A program made the translations under genes and the position numbers. From assembly GCA_030386875.1 (NCBI GenBank), contig CM059558.1, positions 4,535,501 through 4,599,500 of the forward strand: 64,000 nt of DNA, read 5' to 3'. The stretch is from Morinoia aosen. Its lineage: Eukaryota > Arthropoda > Malacostraca > Amphipoda > Talitridae. Below, piece by piece: positions 10,874 to 23,489 of the stretch. The notes beneath the pieces were generated by a model. That model was not told the origin of the DNA. It saw nothing but the letters and a program-made list of their open reading frames with translations, and searched no databases. How positions within the stretch are numbered: the first letter of the stretch is position 1; each line of letters starts with the position of its first letter.

Positions 10874-12159
10874 TGTTATGCTTCTCCGCATAACTGTGTA
10901 AAGAACATCGCTAAGAATCTAGAGGAGCGTTATCTGGCCAATAACGTATTCCTATTCTAAAAGACCAAATGATAATAAGTCAGAGTGTCGACGAAGGAGC
11001 ACTTCAAATCGCCTATATCTTCAAATCGTTTATACCTTCGAGAAGGTTCATCGCTTGGACTTCGGTGGAACGACGACAGCTCACAGAAGATGCCAGGAAC
11101 TCCAATGATTTCTCTTATGTAATGTTTACTTCTTATTAATAATATTTGCGGGGATTGTTAGTATAAATATGTCAACGAGAGTAAGTAACAACGTATTTAA
11201 ATTGTTTTAGGTTCTCTTTCCATTCATATATTAACCTGGTTAAATCATATTCACTAGTCGGCATCTAGAGGAACAGCCATAGCTCGAACAAGGCGGTGGT
11301 TTGAGATGGGCGAGTCAGTCAAGCTGAGGAGGGCGTTGAAGGCAGAGGTGTAGCAGCTCAAATAACCACTTCCGGCCCAGCTTGGGCTGAGGGTCTATTC
11401 CAGTATAGATATCTCGTCAGTATGTCAACAGTTCTTTCTACTTCAAAATCAAATTAAATTAAACGTACGCGCCCTCACTCCTTTGAAAGTGATCTGATGA
11501 TTAACATTAGCCAGTCACCAACCACTAACATAACGGTCCCGAAGCTCCATTATGGCGGCTCACCACCAGGAGCCTGGGCTTCTCCACGAAAGTCAACGAA
11601 CAAGAGCTAAGTGTCAATCCATGTCCACCATGTATTAATGTCCCCTCCTTCAGGTCTTCAAGTATGTAGGATAGGATGCGAGCGATTAGGATATGTAATT
11701 CATAACTTTTGATTACTTTTATTGTCAATAGTGAAATGTTTAGATCTTTCGTGTCCTTGATTTCCCCTGTAATTAGGAGGAGGAGATGACGATGATAAAG
11801 AGGAAATGATTGTTTCACGAAGCCAAGAAATACGGCTATGTACTTATATTAATATGCCTTCCGCTACGTTGCCAAAAACGCTTAACCGTTATCTTAAATT
11901 AACATGTCCTATAAATATAAATATTCTTTGCCCAAGTGGCTGGTGGCAGCATTGAAAAGCTATCGTGATTGATAGTGACTAGAAAATAAAAGAATTGTGA
12001 AGAATAATGTACTCACGAAACATAAATCACGAAAATATCGGCAGTAATTAAAGACATGGAAAAGACGATAACGAGAAAACCGATAAATGTTGCAATCACC
12101 ACCAAGAAACTATTACAAATGATACGGCATCGGTGGGAGAAAATATAGAAGTCATCACA
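10874..12159. repeat. Long terminal repeat, 5' copy (1286 bp)
   Basis: Direct repeat of 15030-16317. Differences seen by eye are few single bases and short indels (for example CGAACAAGG/CGGACAAGG, CCCCTGTAA/CCCCGTGTAA, ATATAGAAG/ATATAGGAAG). Bases just after it include a candidate primer-binding stretch (TGGAGGCTGAGCGGTGGGAT, 12162 on) that resembles the complement of a tRNA 3' region only partly. Confidence 0.85.
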
Positions 12160-14205
12160 AATGGAGGCTGAGCGGTGGGATTTGAGTTTTGCTCTAAATG
12201 TAAATGTTACTGTAGAACCTCATGCCGAACTCACACCTCCGAAATAAAAATATATGTGCATTCAAACATTCAAATTTAAAAAATTGATATTTGGCCAACT
12301 AAAAATAATTTCTTCATCTGAATCATCTCATCTCTCTCTTCCTAATGAATACTCATTTACAGGATGTCTTCAGAAGCGATCAATTAATGTTGCATCAATG
12401 TTTCATATTTCAATGTTGACGATGGACTCATAATGTATACGGATGTTCAATGTCATAATGTATACGGATGTTCAATGTACCCCGTCATCAATTAATTTCG
12501 ATTACCGTATGTAACATTTTCTGCACTATCCAACGTTAAAACTATGAGGTAGCAACATGCCATGTTGTGGGCGAATGTTAAGACCAAACATTCCTAAGTC
12601 ATTAGGAGTGGGGGACTGTGGCGCCAGCCACGTCGCAGGCCAATGGAATGCGAATCATAAACAAAACCCTCGTATCCTCGCCCGAACGACCGCTCCCATG
12701 CACTCACTCAACAGCCTTGCGTGTTTCCTAGACTTCAATAGCACGATCGATAAACGTCGTAAACCACGAACTTCTTAATTTAGGCTTTTAATATATTTTA
12801 TGTTTTCAGATGAAAAATAAATTTGATTACATGGGAGAATATAAAAATTTCAATTATTTCATCATTATCACATGAAACGATTTTTTTGTTCTACATTTAG
12901 CAAGCAAATTACTGCGGACACTACGACTTATATAAAATTGCATATTCAAAATTTTGATAGTAATGATCAAGACCAACTTTTAGATGATTTTGTTTCCATC
13001 TTCGCAGAACGCATTCGTTAACGATTTAATTTTGATGTTTAAATACAATAAATTCAATTCTAAATACCAACGGCACTATTTCTACTAATATAGGCGTAAT
13101 TTAGAGACATTTGTCTGCTTTTAGTGTTAATTCTTAGATAAGATTTTTCAAAATTCAATAATTTAACTTCGTCGAACCACATTCGTATTTTAGCGTAAAA
13201 TTTTCAACGGATCTACCTTTAATATAGTAGTTAGTTACCTGCGAGACGCATCATATAATGATTCTTATCATCTCTGATATGTATTAATAACATGCAAACA
13301 GTTAGACGGATACGACAATCCACGATCCATCGGAATGAGAGAGTGAATTGTCTATTCAAAAATTTAAAGCTTCATTAGGGTTATGATTTATTTCAAGCAA
13401 ATGAATTCTATTTCGAAAATCTTTTCTTAACTTGTTCACGCATACGTATTTTGATAATGCTAAATGTAAAAATTTAGACTTCGTTGCGTTGGATACGACT
13501 GAATTTAAATTATGTAAATTTATGATTAAATTTGTATGGGGAAAGCTAATCATATTCAATTATTTCATTTTTCATTTATATTATTCAATTAATCAATTAT
13601 TTCAATTATTTCAATTATTTGATAGTTTCATAAATGTGTTTGTAACTCGTCAGGCTTTTTTTGTATTTAGCTTAAATATTCGCGATCATTTAATATTTCG
13701 AACCTTATGTTCATTCTGTTTTTTTTGTTAACGAATTACGTAAAATTCAGATGCGTAGGATGTTTAAGTCTTTTGTAAATACTTGGAGATTTTGAAGGAG
13801 AGAGCTGGGACTGGGTGGATTTGGTTTGATGCTGGGGAAAATTTTGGCAAGATAAGATCAAGTATTTAATTCGACTGACCTTCCAGGCGTGGTGGACGAG
13901 CTCAGTCAGGCGCGACTGAGGGCGAGTGGCAGGCGACTTCACAAGACCAGTCACCATCGGTCAGCTCGGACTCACCACCACGGGTTCAACCAAGTCTACA
14001 CCATCGACCACACTCACCACCACGGATTTAAACTCGCGCTCCCTCACGCTCTAGACAGGTGCTGCGCCGCTGCTCCCTACTCCACCATCTACCAGACGCT
14101 TGAAGCACGGCACGAGACGACAACCACCTGAGCTCGCGCACCGACTCACAGAAAACGACGAGGTGTAGAAAATATTCACGAGATGATTCAGTCGACTGCT
14201 GCGGC
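12160..14205. other. Interior of LARD-like element, no coding region
   Basis: No protein family was recognised. A 25-base direct duplication (CATAATGTATACGGATGTTC plus five more bases) occurs at about 12429-12478. AT-rich simple sequence (CAATTATTT-type) lies at 13556-13625. Frames up to 99 codons lack motifs and are not called. Confidence 0.5.
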
Positions 14206-14379
14206 GAAATTTTCTACGAAAGTTCGGCGTACAGAAAACGACTGCCACGGAAAATTTTCTACGAAGGTCCGGCGAACAGAAAACAACTGCCACGGAAAGT
14301 TTTCTACGAGGGTCCCGCGCACAGGATACGACCGCCTCGGAAAGCTTTCTACGGGGGACCAGTGCGCAGAAAACGGCGC
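14206..14379 (+). repeat. 45-bp tandem repeat (4 units) encoding a 15-residue motif
   Basis: Four units of 45 bp each contain TTTTCTACGAAGGTCCGGCG-type sequence and CAGAAAACGACTGCCACGG, with increasing divergence rightwards. In one plus frame (14183-14413) the units read KFSTKVRRTENDCHG and variants. The 45-bp period keeps the frame, but the ORF is only 76 codons, sits inside a non-coding LTR element, and could be chance. It may be a relic of a gag-like repeat region or a structural RNA element. Confidence 0.75.
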
Positions 14380-14562
14380 CCTTTTAAAATTTAAAGGTCA
14401 TAGTTCAACATGAGGCTTCGACGACGACTTCGGGATTCTGCGAGTTCAGCGACAACAGAGAACGACGACGACTACGGAGAGTATCTACGCGACGAAGGAA
14501 ATACTACGAAGGCCCAGACGTAAACAACGTGTATAAATTGCACTTCGGCGATCTCAGCATAA

Positions 14563-14670
14563 ATGGCAGCGTCTTCTATTACACCCCCTAGAAAAAGAAG
14601 ACGAACCCCGCGAGATAGTAATCCACCTCAGTTGATGACACACGGAATGTTTATTCGGAGATCTCTTTAA
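14563..14670 (+). CDS. Possible remnant ORF start with basic nuclear-localisation-like patch
   Basis: A 35-codon ATG frame begins MAASSITPPRKRRRTPRD and stops shortly after MFIRRSL. The PPRKRRR patch looks like a basic localisation or nucleic-acid-binding signal. It lies about 360 bases before the second LTR, so it may be the truncated beginning of a lost element protein, or coincidence. Too short to assign; confidence is low. Confidence 0.2.
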   Translation: MAASSITPPRKRRRTPRDSNPPQLMTHGMFIRRSL

Positions 14671-15029
14671 GACTTCTGCAAGTGAAAAGGAACAGCTCAA
14701 TGCCACCCAGGACGAATGAGCTTGCGGTATTATGGAAGTAGTAATTACACTTCCGAGAGTTTTACTCTCAGGATTTTCGCGAAAATCCCAACGTCGAAGG
14801 AGGGAGTCGACATCATCTGTAGGAAAAGTTTCTGCCCAAGAAAAACTATTATGATGTCCATGTTTGACGTCCTCGTATCAGCGCTCGCCACATGAGCAAA
14901 CTTCGATCGTTTGCATGCTGCCTCTTCATGATCCACGCGTTTAACGTGTCGGCTGCACGTGAGGTACACAACTGGGGATAAGCCTTTCGAGCACAAGCGG
15001 GAGCTTGTGATTTGTTCGGCCACGGGGGA

Positions 15030-16317
15030 TGTTATGCTTCTCCGCATAACTGTGTAAAGAACATCGCTAAGAATCTAGAGGAGCGTTATCTGGCCAATAA
15101 CGTATTCCTATTCTAAAAGACCAAATGATAATAAGTCTGAGTGTCGACGAAGGAGCACTTCAAATCGCCTATATCTTCAAATCGCTTATACCTTCGAGAA
15201 GGTTCATCGCTTGGACTTCGGTGGAACGACGACAGCTCACAGAAGATGCCAGGAACTCCAATGATTTCTCTTATGTAATGTTTACTTCTTATTAATAATA
15301 TTTGCGGGGATTGTTAGTATAAATATGTCAACGAGAGTAAGTAACAACGTATTTAAATTGTTTTAGGTTCTCTTTCCATTCATATATTAACCTGGTTAAA
15401 TCATATTCACTAGTCGGCATCTAGAGGAACAGCCATAGCTCGGACAAGGCGGTGGTTTGAGATGGGCGAGTCAGTCAAGCTGAGGAGGGCGTTGAAGGCA
15501 GAGGTGTAGCAGCTCAAATAACCACTCCCGGCCCAGCTTGGGCTGAGGGTCTATTCCAGTATAGATATCTCGTCAGTATGTCAACAGTTCTTTCTACTTC
15601 AAAATCAAATTAAATTAAACGTACGCGCCCTCACTCCTTTGAAAGTGATCTGATGATTAACATTAGCCAGTCACCAACCACTAACATAACGGTCCCGAAG
15701 CTCCATTATGGCGGCTCACCACCAGGAGCCTGGGCTTCTCCACGAAAGTCAACGAACAAGAGCTAAGTGTCAATCCATGTCCACCATGTATTAATGTCCC
15801 CTCCTTCAGGTCTTCAAGTATGTAGGATAGGATGCGAGCGATTAGGATATGTAATTCATAACTTTTGATTACTTTTATTGTCAATAGTGAAATGTTTAGA
15901 TCTTTCGTGTCCTTGATTTCCCCGTGTAATTAGGAGGAGGAGATGACGATGATAAAGAGGAAATGATTGTTTCACGAAGCCAAGAAATACGGCTATGTAC
16001 TTATATTAATATGCCTTCCGCTACGTTGCCAAAAACGCTTAACCGTTATCTTAAATTAACATGTCTTATAAATATAAATATTCTTTGCCCAAGTGGCTGG
16101 TGGCAGCATTGAAAAGCTATCGTGATTGATAGTGACTAGAAAATAAAAGAATTGTGAAGAATAATGTACTCACGAAACATAAATCACGAAAATATCGGCA
16201 GTAATTAAAGACATGGAAAAGACGATAACGAGAAAACCGATAAATGTTGCGATCACCACCAAGAAACTATTACAAATGATACGGCATCGGTGGGAGAAAA
16301 TATAGGAAGTCATCACA
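15030..16317. repeat. Long terminal repeat, 3' copy (1288 bp)
   Basis: Near-identical partner of 10874-12159. It is preceded by CACGGGGGA, a short purine tract in the polypurine-primer position, and followed by TAAA, matching the bases before the 5' copy. Confidence 0.85.
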
Positions 16318-16534
16318 TAAATTGCATGACATACACGTATAAATAAATTAAACTAAAGTAATTCATTTCAATTAATTAATAAAGGAACTTATTTTATTTC
16401 ATTACCATCAGTGTTATCTTCGCTAATTTTGTGATCAGTATTATTCAGTGAAATTTTCGTTATTGTCTTCACGGTAATTATTGAGAATTGAACCAAATCT
16501 GCCGCTGGGTTAAAACTTAGCACTCATAAATTTA

Positions 16535-16777
16535 CCCTTCACTGCATAGTGTGTCGAATATGACACAAACTGAATTTTGCTGTGTGTAGAAATAATTGAT
16601 TGAAAAACGTGCATTTCTGCGGTTTGTACCGCTAATGAGACATCTCTACAAAAAATACAAGCTAATGAAACATGTTCGACACACCCCTCCAGCGGCAGAG
16701 TTAGTTTGAACTCCATTACAAACGAGTGCTGACATTGCTATTTATCTATTTCCGAAAATAATTCATGCAGTGAAGGG
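16535..16777. mobile_element. piggyBac-type MITE, 243 bp
   Basis: Ends are CCCTTCACTGCAT and its complement ATGCAGTGAAGGG. It is flanked by TTTA on the left (16531-16534) and TTAA on the right (16778-16781), consistent with a TTAA duplication with one later change. The opposite arm has the uninterrupted sequence CATAAATTAATGTGG (reverse complement of about 28223-28237), a natural empty site. No ORF. Confidence 0.85.
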
Positions 16778-17261
16778 TTAATGTGCTATACTTGCGTCCA
16801 TAGAGGTTGGAGTAAAGGGGACCGGTAACAGCCTGGCCAAGTTTTGGGTGGGTAGGTTTAGGTTAGGCAGCGTATTGTTCTGTGATGTCGACAGCGAGCG
16901 AAATCATTGAACGGCTCAAGTAAAAACAGGTAAATTGAAATGGAAACCTAAACATAAGTTTAGATTTCAATTATGGTAGCTATTCTCGTATTTATTATTC
17001 TGATCATCATAATGATTTTGAGAGTAATTGTAAAATCGTTACCTAGAACGATAAGCACCAGTAATGACAGTACAACAAACAGCAATGCATAAGATCATAC
17101 ACAAAAAAACGATATTGGCGACATCAAAAAACACTCAATGCATCGATGGGGCTCACAACGGGCACACAAGTCAACGTGATAGCTATTTCTGGTCCATAGA
17201 AACCCGTTCGAAAAAAATGATATCCATTTTAAATATTTTTGTTACCGTAGAAATTTTTATC

Positions 17262-17292
<31 letters not shown>
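17262..17292. repeat. TA microsatellite
   Basis: Nearly pure (TA)n interrupted by one TG. It is present in the left arm only. Confidence 0.9.
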
Positions 17293-17293
<1 letters not shown>

Positions 17294-17684
17294 CACCCAA
17301 ATTGCAATATAAACTGTTTCAAACATGAATAAAGACAATTTTTCAACATTAAATTTAATACTAAATACATACTAAGATTTGAGAGTTCAATTTTCCATGT
17401 TTTATTTCAATTGATTTCAGTTTACCAAATTGAATTTATGAGTTTTCATATTTGAGAACGGATTACGTCATGCAGCGATGTTAGTGTCCAAATTTTGTAC
17501 TCTTTTCTAATTTATTTAATAAATTTTGGAGCCGTCAAAGGCTACTTGCACAACTGAAACTTCGTCACAGAATCGCCCGTACGTCCAAGTTTTAGCGTTT
17601 CTCTGAGTATACCTGTGGTGGAGGAATTGTAGGCGAGCTTGGGTTGTGATGATTATTTTGTGATTGTGAACTTCTACAGGCATG

Positions 17685-17740
17685 ATGATTTGTGCTACAG
17701 TCGATATGCCTATTTACTCTACAATAGACACGCTTCTACC
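17685..17740. repeat. A24 array remnant (2-3 units) in left arm
   Basis: Degenerate units of the same motif that forms about 31 copies at 26610-27365 in the opposite arm (GATTTGTGCTACAGTCGATA, CTCTACAATAGACACGC). Flanks on both sides match across arms, so the difference is array length, not location. Confidence 0.75.
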
Positions 17741-18987
17741 AACCCTCCCCAGTTCCTTCTAGCGCACCAAGAGCTCTCTGCGCAACTAATGCGTTCAATA
17801 AACAAAAAGCTTCACATAACCACAGGCAATATTAACAACATGCAGAATGCAACTGGAATGATCAGAAACTAATGATAGTTCTCACCTCTTCATTACAATC
17901 TACGGTTACAAAAGACATTCTGCAAACACGGCGTGTGCATAGTACTCGACACACAGGCTTTATTTACGTAGGCATTTGCTTTGTTTGAGATCATGCCTTG
18001 CCTGCCGTTACCGCTTCCTTATTGGCGATGACCCACGGATGTAGGAGCGATGTGTTGATATGCAGCGTAGATATCTGGATAATGCATTGGTTTCGTGGCG
18101 CTCGGAACATGGAGCTGCTTGTTTTAACGAATATATCAATGCATCTCTCCATAATATTAAACTTAGAGTAGAAATAGAGCAATCTATATTAAATTTAGAA
18201 TTAAAGTAGAGCTAAATGGGCAAATTCTGTACTGATGCATTCGTGAAGAAGTCCAACTCCAGGCAAAATTACCTCTGTCTTCAGGAAGCCAACGTTTACT
18301 GGTCTTGGTACTAACTGTTTCAGTTATAGTTACTACCCTATTAAAAATTAAGGGAGTAGCATGGTCGATTAAAGGAGACAGCGGTGAAATAATGGAGTAT
18401 TAAGCGAACCGAGGCCTCTTCCCTTCTGACACTTCCAGGGCGCGACTCATAAGCGCGATGCGAGCAAGTTCTCCCATGTTGCTACCAGAGGCCACCTGTG
18501 CAGATGGTCTCTAGGTGAGATGCCTGCCATCTTTCTCGAGAGAAATGACGGTTGCCGTCTTTCGCGTCAGTTTTGAAGTTGGTGTTGTGCGTGACAGATG
18601 TCTGGATCGTGTCTCTATTATTTAAAACGTTTCAAGTAGTGTTAGAGTGTATATCAGTGCGAGCGTGTATTACGTGAGGGTGTATAGTACGTGAGGGTGT
18701 CAGAAGAAACAAGAGATGGAAGAGACGTAGAATGCTGGTCTGGAGAGGCATTATTTCAAGAGCATGAACGGAGCAAGGACCCCACTGCTATAGTTTCACC
18801 ACCTCGGTCAATTGATATTTTAGACGATTCATCGTTGTGGTGGGGCTGGTAGTGAAGGCAAAACCTCAATGTGAGCAATGTAAAAACAACAAAATGTGGA
18901 AACCAAACCTGAATTTTCCCTCGGCAGTCTTCAGCAACCTTTGAATTGAAGGACGTTCTTGAAGGTAATCAACGATGTGTTCAGATA

Positions 18988-19135
18988 CATATTTGTGTGT
19001 GTGTGTGTGTGTAGGGGGGGGGGGGTTGTGTGTGGGTGTGGGGGTAGGTGTGTGGGAGGGGGGGTGTGGAGGTAGGTGTGTGGGAGGGGGGATGTGGGGA
19101 GGGTTTGAGTGTGGGGATAGGTGAGGGAGTGTGTG
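18988..19135. repeat. GT/G-rich low-complexity tract
   Basis: A (GT)n run is followed by runs of G and imperfect GTGTGGGAGGGGGG-type repeats. Proline/histidine-rich reading frames on the minus strand are artefacts of this composition. The G-runs could in principle form G-quadruplexes. Confidence 0.9.
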
Positions 19136-19346
19136 TATATGAATAGCCGGTGTAATTAAGCTCGGGCAAGGGAAAGTCAATTTATTTTCCTTTCTAATTT
19201 TAGGAATGAAAGATGAAAAATCTGCTAGACGATTGTTTTTGTTATATATATAGCTACGAGTATATTCTTCTAACGACCCTAGGGTATTGTTGCTATATTC
19301 TTTTCAAGGTACATTTATATTGTTCCCTGCAGGCTTTCGCCTCCAA

Positions 19347-19668
19347 GGTTGCGTACAGCTGATTTCCCATTGTTGCACATTCAACCGTTGACGCTTCTCA
19401 ACCAAATATATCCAGTTGCCCATTAATTTCCTTAGTTATTATAGCTTAATAATGAACACGCACCCTTGAAATTTTCTGCAAGTGAGTAGGGATGTATTTA
19501 TTTTACATACTCTGGTACATTTTTTTTGTGCTATCAACCGTGTCTGCTTATGATGAATTGATTAATCGCGCAAGAACTAAGGTAATTCAAGGGCAAACTG
19601 GTTAGAATCGGTTTGAGCAGTGTGACGGTTGGAAAGTGTGACTAATGGGAAATCAGCTGTGCGCAGCC
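19347..19668. mobile_element. Palindromic MITE, about 322 bp
   Basis: Terminal inverted repeats of about 90 bp. The left reads GGTTGCGTACAGCTGATTTC; the right, reverse complemented, reads GGCTGCGCACAGCTGATTTC, and both continue through CAACCGT and ACTAAGG blocks. It is nested in the 18333-19940 insertion and has no ORF. It could fold into one hairpin. Confidence 0.8.
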
Positions 19669-19998
19669 GTTTTTTTAAATTAAATTAAGAGGTGGCCATC
19701 CTGGGCCTCTCATGATTCTCCGATGGTGAATAGGAGAGACTGGTCGCGCCTTGGGAGCGCGACGGTAGTGCTCCATGCTGAGCCATGCGTGGCCACCGGT
19801 TGGGACAGAGGCGCAGGCGCGCCTATAAAACGGACACTTCGAAGTTGCCTCATAGGAGACGCATGGATGAAACAACCATGCATATTTGGGAGCGCTCCCA
19901 AGAATCACCGATGCCACTCCTATAATTTTTAATAGGGTAGATATGTGTCAAATTTTGTGCTAATACTCTGCCTCATCGTGCATACTTTGGGTCTAGGA

Positions 19999-21122
19999 CT
20001 TTCGAAATATTCCTTATTGATAATTAACTTATAAGAAAATCACTGATTAACAATAAGTTCGCTAAACAGTAAACTTATCGTAGTTAATTCCTTTCCAAAT
20101 ATTCTGGATTAAGACTACTCTTCCTCTATTGTCACCTCGAGCAAGCAAAGCAGGAAAATTACGTAGGACTACAGTTTTTGGTTTATTTGAACCCTGAACT
20201 TGATTGGGAAGTCGTATCTCTGAGCAGTTAGTTTTTCTAATTGAGTCAACGTCAGAGTGTTTTGTAGAATTATGTTTTTAATATAAGTTAATTTTTAGAA
20301 CGAAAGAAAGGAAGATTAAATGAGTGCCTGTGGAGTGGATGTGTCTATGCGTGACTGCTGCATGCAGACTTGTGTTGGTAGTACCAAACTTCAACAATTC
20401 ATTAGACACAGCCAACATTCAGGAATTTCCCATACAACTGGTCACATACTTTCCCCTCCTTCTCTTTGATCATTGTCAGCAATGCAATCATCCTTTAAAA
20501 TAAAGAAATTCTCCCATGTACGGTGTAGAATTGATGTAGGCGGAACACATTTTGAAGAATTTTTGTTGAGTAAATTCAAAATAAATATTGCGAGGAATTG
20601 TATCAATAAATTTGTTCGCTCAAAATGATAAACAGCTAATATTTCAAAACACGCATTAAGTTTACAAAATTTCATAAATGAAAATATGTTTATTTGACTA
20701 TTTTGTACCTGGTGTGCAATTTTATACTTATATTTTATACCAATTTTAACTTTATACATTTTTTTTAATCTATACCGAATTTATTTTTTAAATTTCACGG
20801 AAGAAAATGCGTTTATTTGGCCATTTTCTCCTTGTGTGCAATTACCTCTTGTTTTGAAACACCCGGAATACACGTTTTATACGCCAGTAATTTGGGATGC
20901 TGAGCTAAGTCCAGTAATGATATTTAATACATCAACTATGTGTGTTGCAGGGACAACGTCCAATGGGCGAAATAAACAAAATTGAATGATTAAAAATATG
21001 AATATGACTATTGAATTACTACTTCGGTTTATCACGCACGTCCTACACCATTACATGCTGAACATTTTCTATGTCTGTAGAAAATATTTCCTATGGTAAC
21101 TAATTTATTATTACATTGACCT
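19999..21122. mobile_element. Insertion in left arm without obvious termini, about 1.1 kb
   Basis: Left-arm homology to the right arm stops after GACTTTCG (about 19998) and resumes at GGTAATGTGGGAATTGACGG (about 21124). The opposite arm joins these directly as GACTTTCGATTCGGCAATGTG (reverse complement, shortened here). It contains a diverged direct duplication of ~120-125 bp (about 20665-20725 and 20790-20850, shared ATGTTTATTTG/GTGTGCAATT). No ORF, and no clear TIR or poly-A tail. Confidence 0.6.
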
Positions 21123-21661
21123 GGTAATGTGGGAATTGACGGATCAATTCTGTGAAAGAAAATGTAGATGGATACAAGATAATTTAAGGTGACAAGACCG
21201 TCTTATCTGAACGAACATCATTCACTACAGCAAACAACCGGCAAAAATGACGGGATAAGACACTTTTCTTAAATAAAGCATACAGATTTGGATGGCACCA
21301 AATATATATATCACTATTGCGCCTGTGTTTAAAATATTCTTTCACAAGTGCCCTGATGGAACTCGTATCACAGAAACGGTCATTGAGCATCCTTTAAGAA
21401 CGTGAAGAGCGAGACGGACCAAACAATTTAATTTATTCACCGAGATTCTCATTGTAATAAAATAAGAGAAATTATGCACAGAAAGTGGCATAAATACATT
21501 TATTTATTTAACAATTTGAGGAGACACCTTGCGTTTTATTTTATATCAATTGACGACAAGTGAACTATCGACATTATCTCAGTGAAAGTTGACCTCTCCG
21601 ATAATATTTCAATCAATGAAAGGAAACTATTGTCACATTTGTGATAAATGGTGCCTTATCT

Positions 21662-22165
21662 GCAGGTGTTGTAGTCATCCACTATGTAGTTATTGCGTCT
21701 ACAGGTGTTGTTGTCTGCCACTAGTTACTGCGTCTGCAGGTGTTGTCTGCCACTAGTTACTGCGTCTGCAGGTGTTGTCTGCAACTAGTTACAGCGCCTG
21801 CAGGTGTTGTCTGCCACTAGTTACTGCGTCTGCAGGTGTTGTATGCCACTAGTTACTGCGTCTGCAGGTGTTGTCTGCCACTAGTCACTGCGTCTGCAGG
21901 TGTTGTCTGCCACTAGTTACTGCGTCTGCAGGTGTTGTCTGCCACTAGTCACTGCGTCTGCAGGTGTTGTCTGCCACTAGTTACTGCGTCTGCAGGTGTT
22001 GTCTGCCACTAGTCACTGCGTCTGCAGGTGTTGTCTGCCACTAGTTACTGCGTCTGCAGGTGTTGTTGTCTGCCACTAGTTACAGCGTCTGCAGGTGTTG
22101 TCTGCCACTAGTTACTGCGTCTGCAGGTGTTGTCTGCCACTAGTTACAGCGTCTGCAGGTGTTGT
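21662..22165 (+). repeat. A32 tandem array, about 15-16 units (+)
   Basis: Mostly perfect 32-bp units; a T/C alternation (CTAGTTACTG/CTAGTCACTG) recurs on every second unit between about 21880 and 22020, indicating duplication of a two-unit block. It ends at GTGTTCACGGC. Confidence 0.95.
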
Positions 22166-23489
22166 GTTCACGGCACCTGTACTACGGTCAACCAACAACA
22201 TCCCCACCACCATCAGCTAACATGTCACATTACCTACAGCTAAAGTGACCCAGAGATGTTCACTAATTTTCACAGGAAAGCCACTTCCGTTAAACGCATC
22301 GATTGAGGGAGCAGCAGCTACTGCAAGTTAGCTTATTTTATATAAATTATTCAATAAATAATTAGTAAATCTATTTTCCGAGAGCTGCGCAATGAATAAA
22401 CTGGGCAAGCGATGCAACTTAGAATAATCAGGCAGTAAGCTGCATAGGAACAGGCCGCGTGGTATCAGCAGTCACTGACTAACGGTGGACTAACCAGCCG
22501 TCTAATTCCGTCTACAGATCTGCGCCTGTAGGATCGAATGAAGGCTCTTAAAATACTATAACGTTTTTACAACTTTTCAGACAATCCTTCGAGGATTTGC
22601 TGCGCTCCAGCTCAGTTTCAGAAATATGAATTCGACAACTGGATATACTTTTATCAGGTGAACGTAAATCATTAACATAATTGAAAATTCAGTATATTAC
22701 AAGTGTCATAAAATTGTTTCTTGTTATCATTTTCTATCATATTTCATAACTATTTCACACAAAATCGTGAAGTGAATTTTTTCACTTCACGCCTAACTAA
22801 ATTATTTTGAAATTGAGTCATCGAAATTCAAATGGAGTAGTTCTTCACGTATGTTTTCAAATCAACTGAACATCAACACGACATCAGTGGAATTGAAACC
22901 TATAGTAACTCTGTACTAAAATAATTTAGTAAACCATGAGCAGCGAAAGAAAGTTTCTCAGATGTTGTGAGAAATAATACCTACTAAAATACGATAAAAA
23001 ATGTAAACAAAAATTAATTTATTGAAACTTGTCATCGACCAAATTTTTAATTCTGTTGATGTTTTGCAATAACCTGTCCAATATTTCCACCTGTCGAATT
23101 CACATAGATAGATTTAAGTGGACAAAACCAATTATCTATTCCCCCATTAAATGCGCCCAGCTCGGACTCTATATATCTTCACAGCCAATTGTCTCTCCTT
23201 ACAGCGTATCGCATAGCGTGGGGAAAGGTGGGATAGTTGATGTTTTCTATCCATACGACGGGGTACGAGGTGCATGAGAGCTGTTTGGTTGAGTAAGGTT
23301 ATTGGTTGAGCTGTTTGACTTCCTGAACACCAACCTGTGATTTGTTTCTGCCAGCACGCCACCATTTTCCTGCACATCTTACTGCCTGAATGTTCAAATT
23401 TGCTGCGTTTAGCCATGAGTAATGAGACGTTTTGGCCGGTGATGGTGGGGATAGTTGTTGGTTAACATCTATAGTACAGCTGACGTGAA

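Larger units (their letters stand above)
10874..16317. mobile_element. Non-coding LTR retrotransposon-like element (LARD-like)
   Basis: Two near-identical direct repeats of about 1.29 kb (10874-12159 and 15030-16317) begin TGTTATGCTTCTCC and end AAGTCATCACA, so they have TG...CA ends. The 4-base sequence TAAA precedes the first copy (10870-10873) and follows the second (16318-16321), consistent with a target duplication. A GGGGGA purine tract abuts the second copy. The 2.87-kb interior has no gag or pol, so it would depend on a helper element. The large-LTR, non-coding layout fits the LARD class; the parent family is unknown. Confidence 0.8.
18333..19940. mobile_element. Unclassified TIR insertion in left arm, about 1.6 kb
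   Basis: Bounded by CTACCCTATTAAAAATT (18333) and its complement AATTTTTAATAGGGTAG (ending 19940). It is absent from the right arm, where the equivalent site reads AGTTATAGTTATTAGGGATG (reverse complement). It has no transposase ORF, and the target duplication is not clear. It contains the GT-rich tract, a nested MITE and a GC-rich segment (19684-19835) with GGAGCGCGACGG. Superfamily undetermined. Confidence 0.7.

Noticed and set aside
18866..19180. Proline/histidine-rich proteins
   Set aside because: Caused by the GT/G-rich low-complexity tract; no supporting motif.
21662..22165. CRISPR-like array
   Set aside because: Repeats are contiguous with no unique spacers, and the context is a eukaryotic transposon-rich genome.
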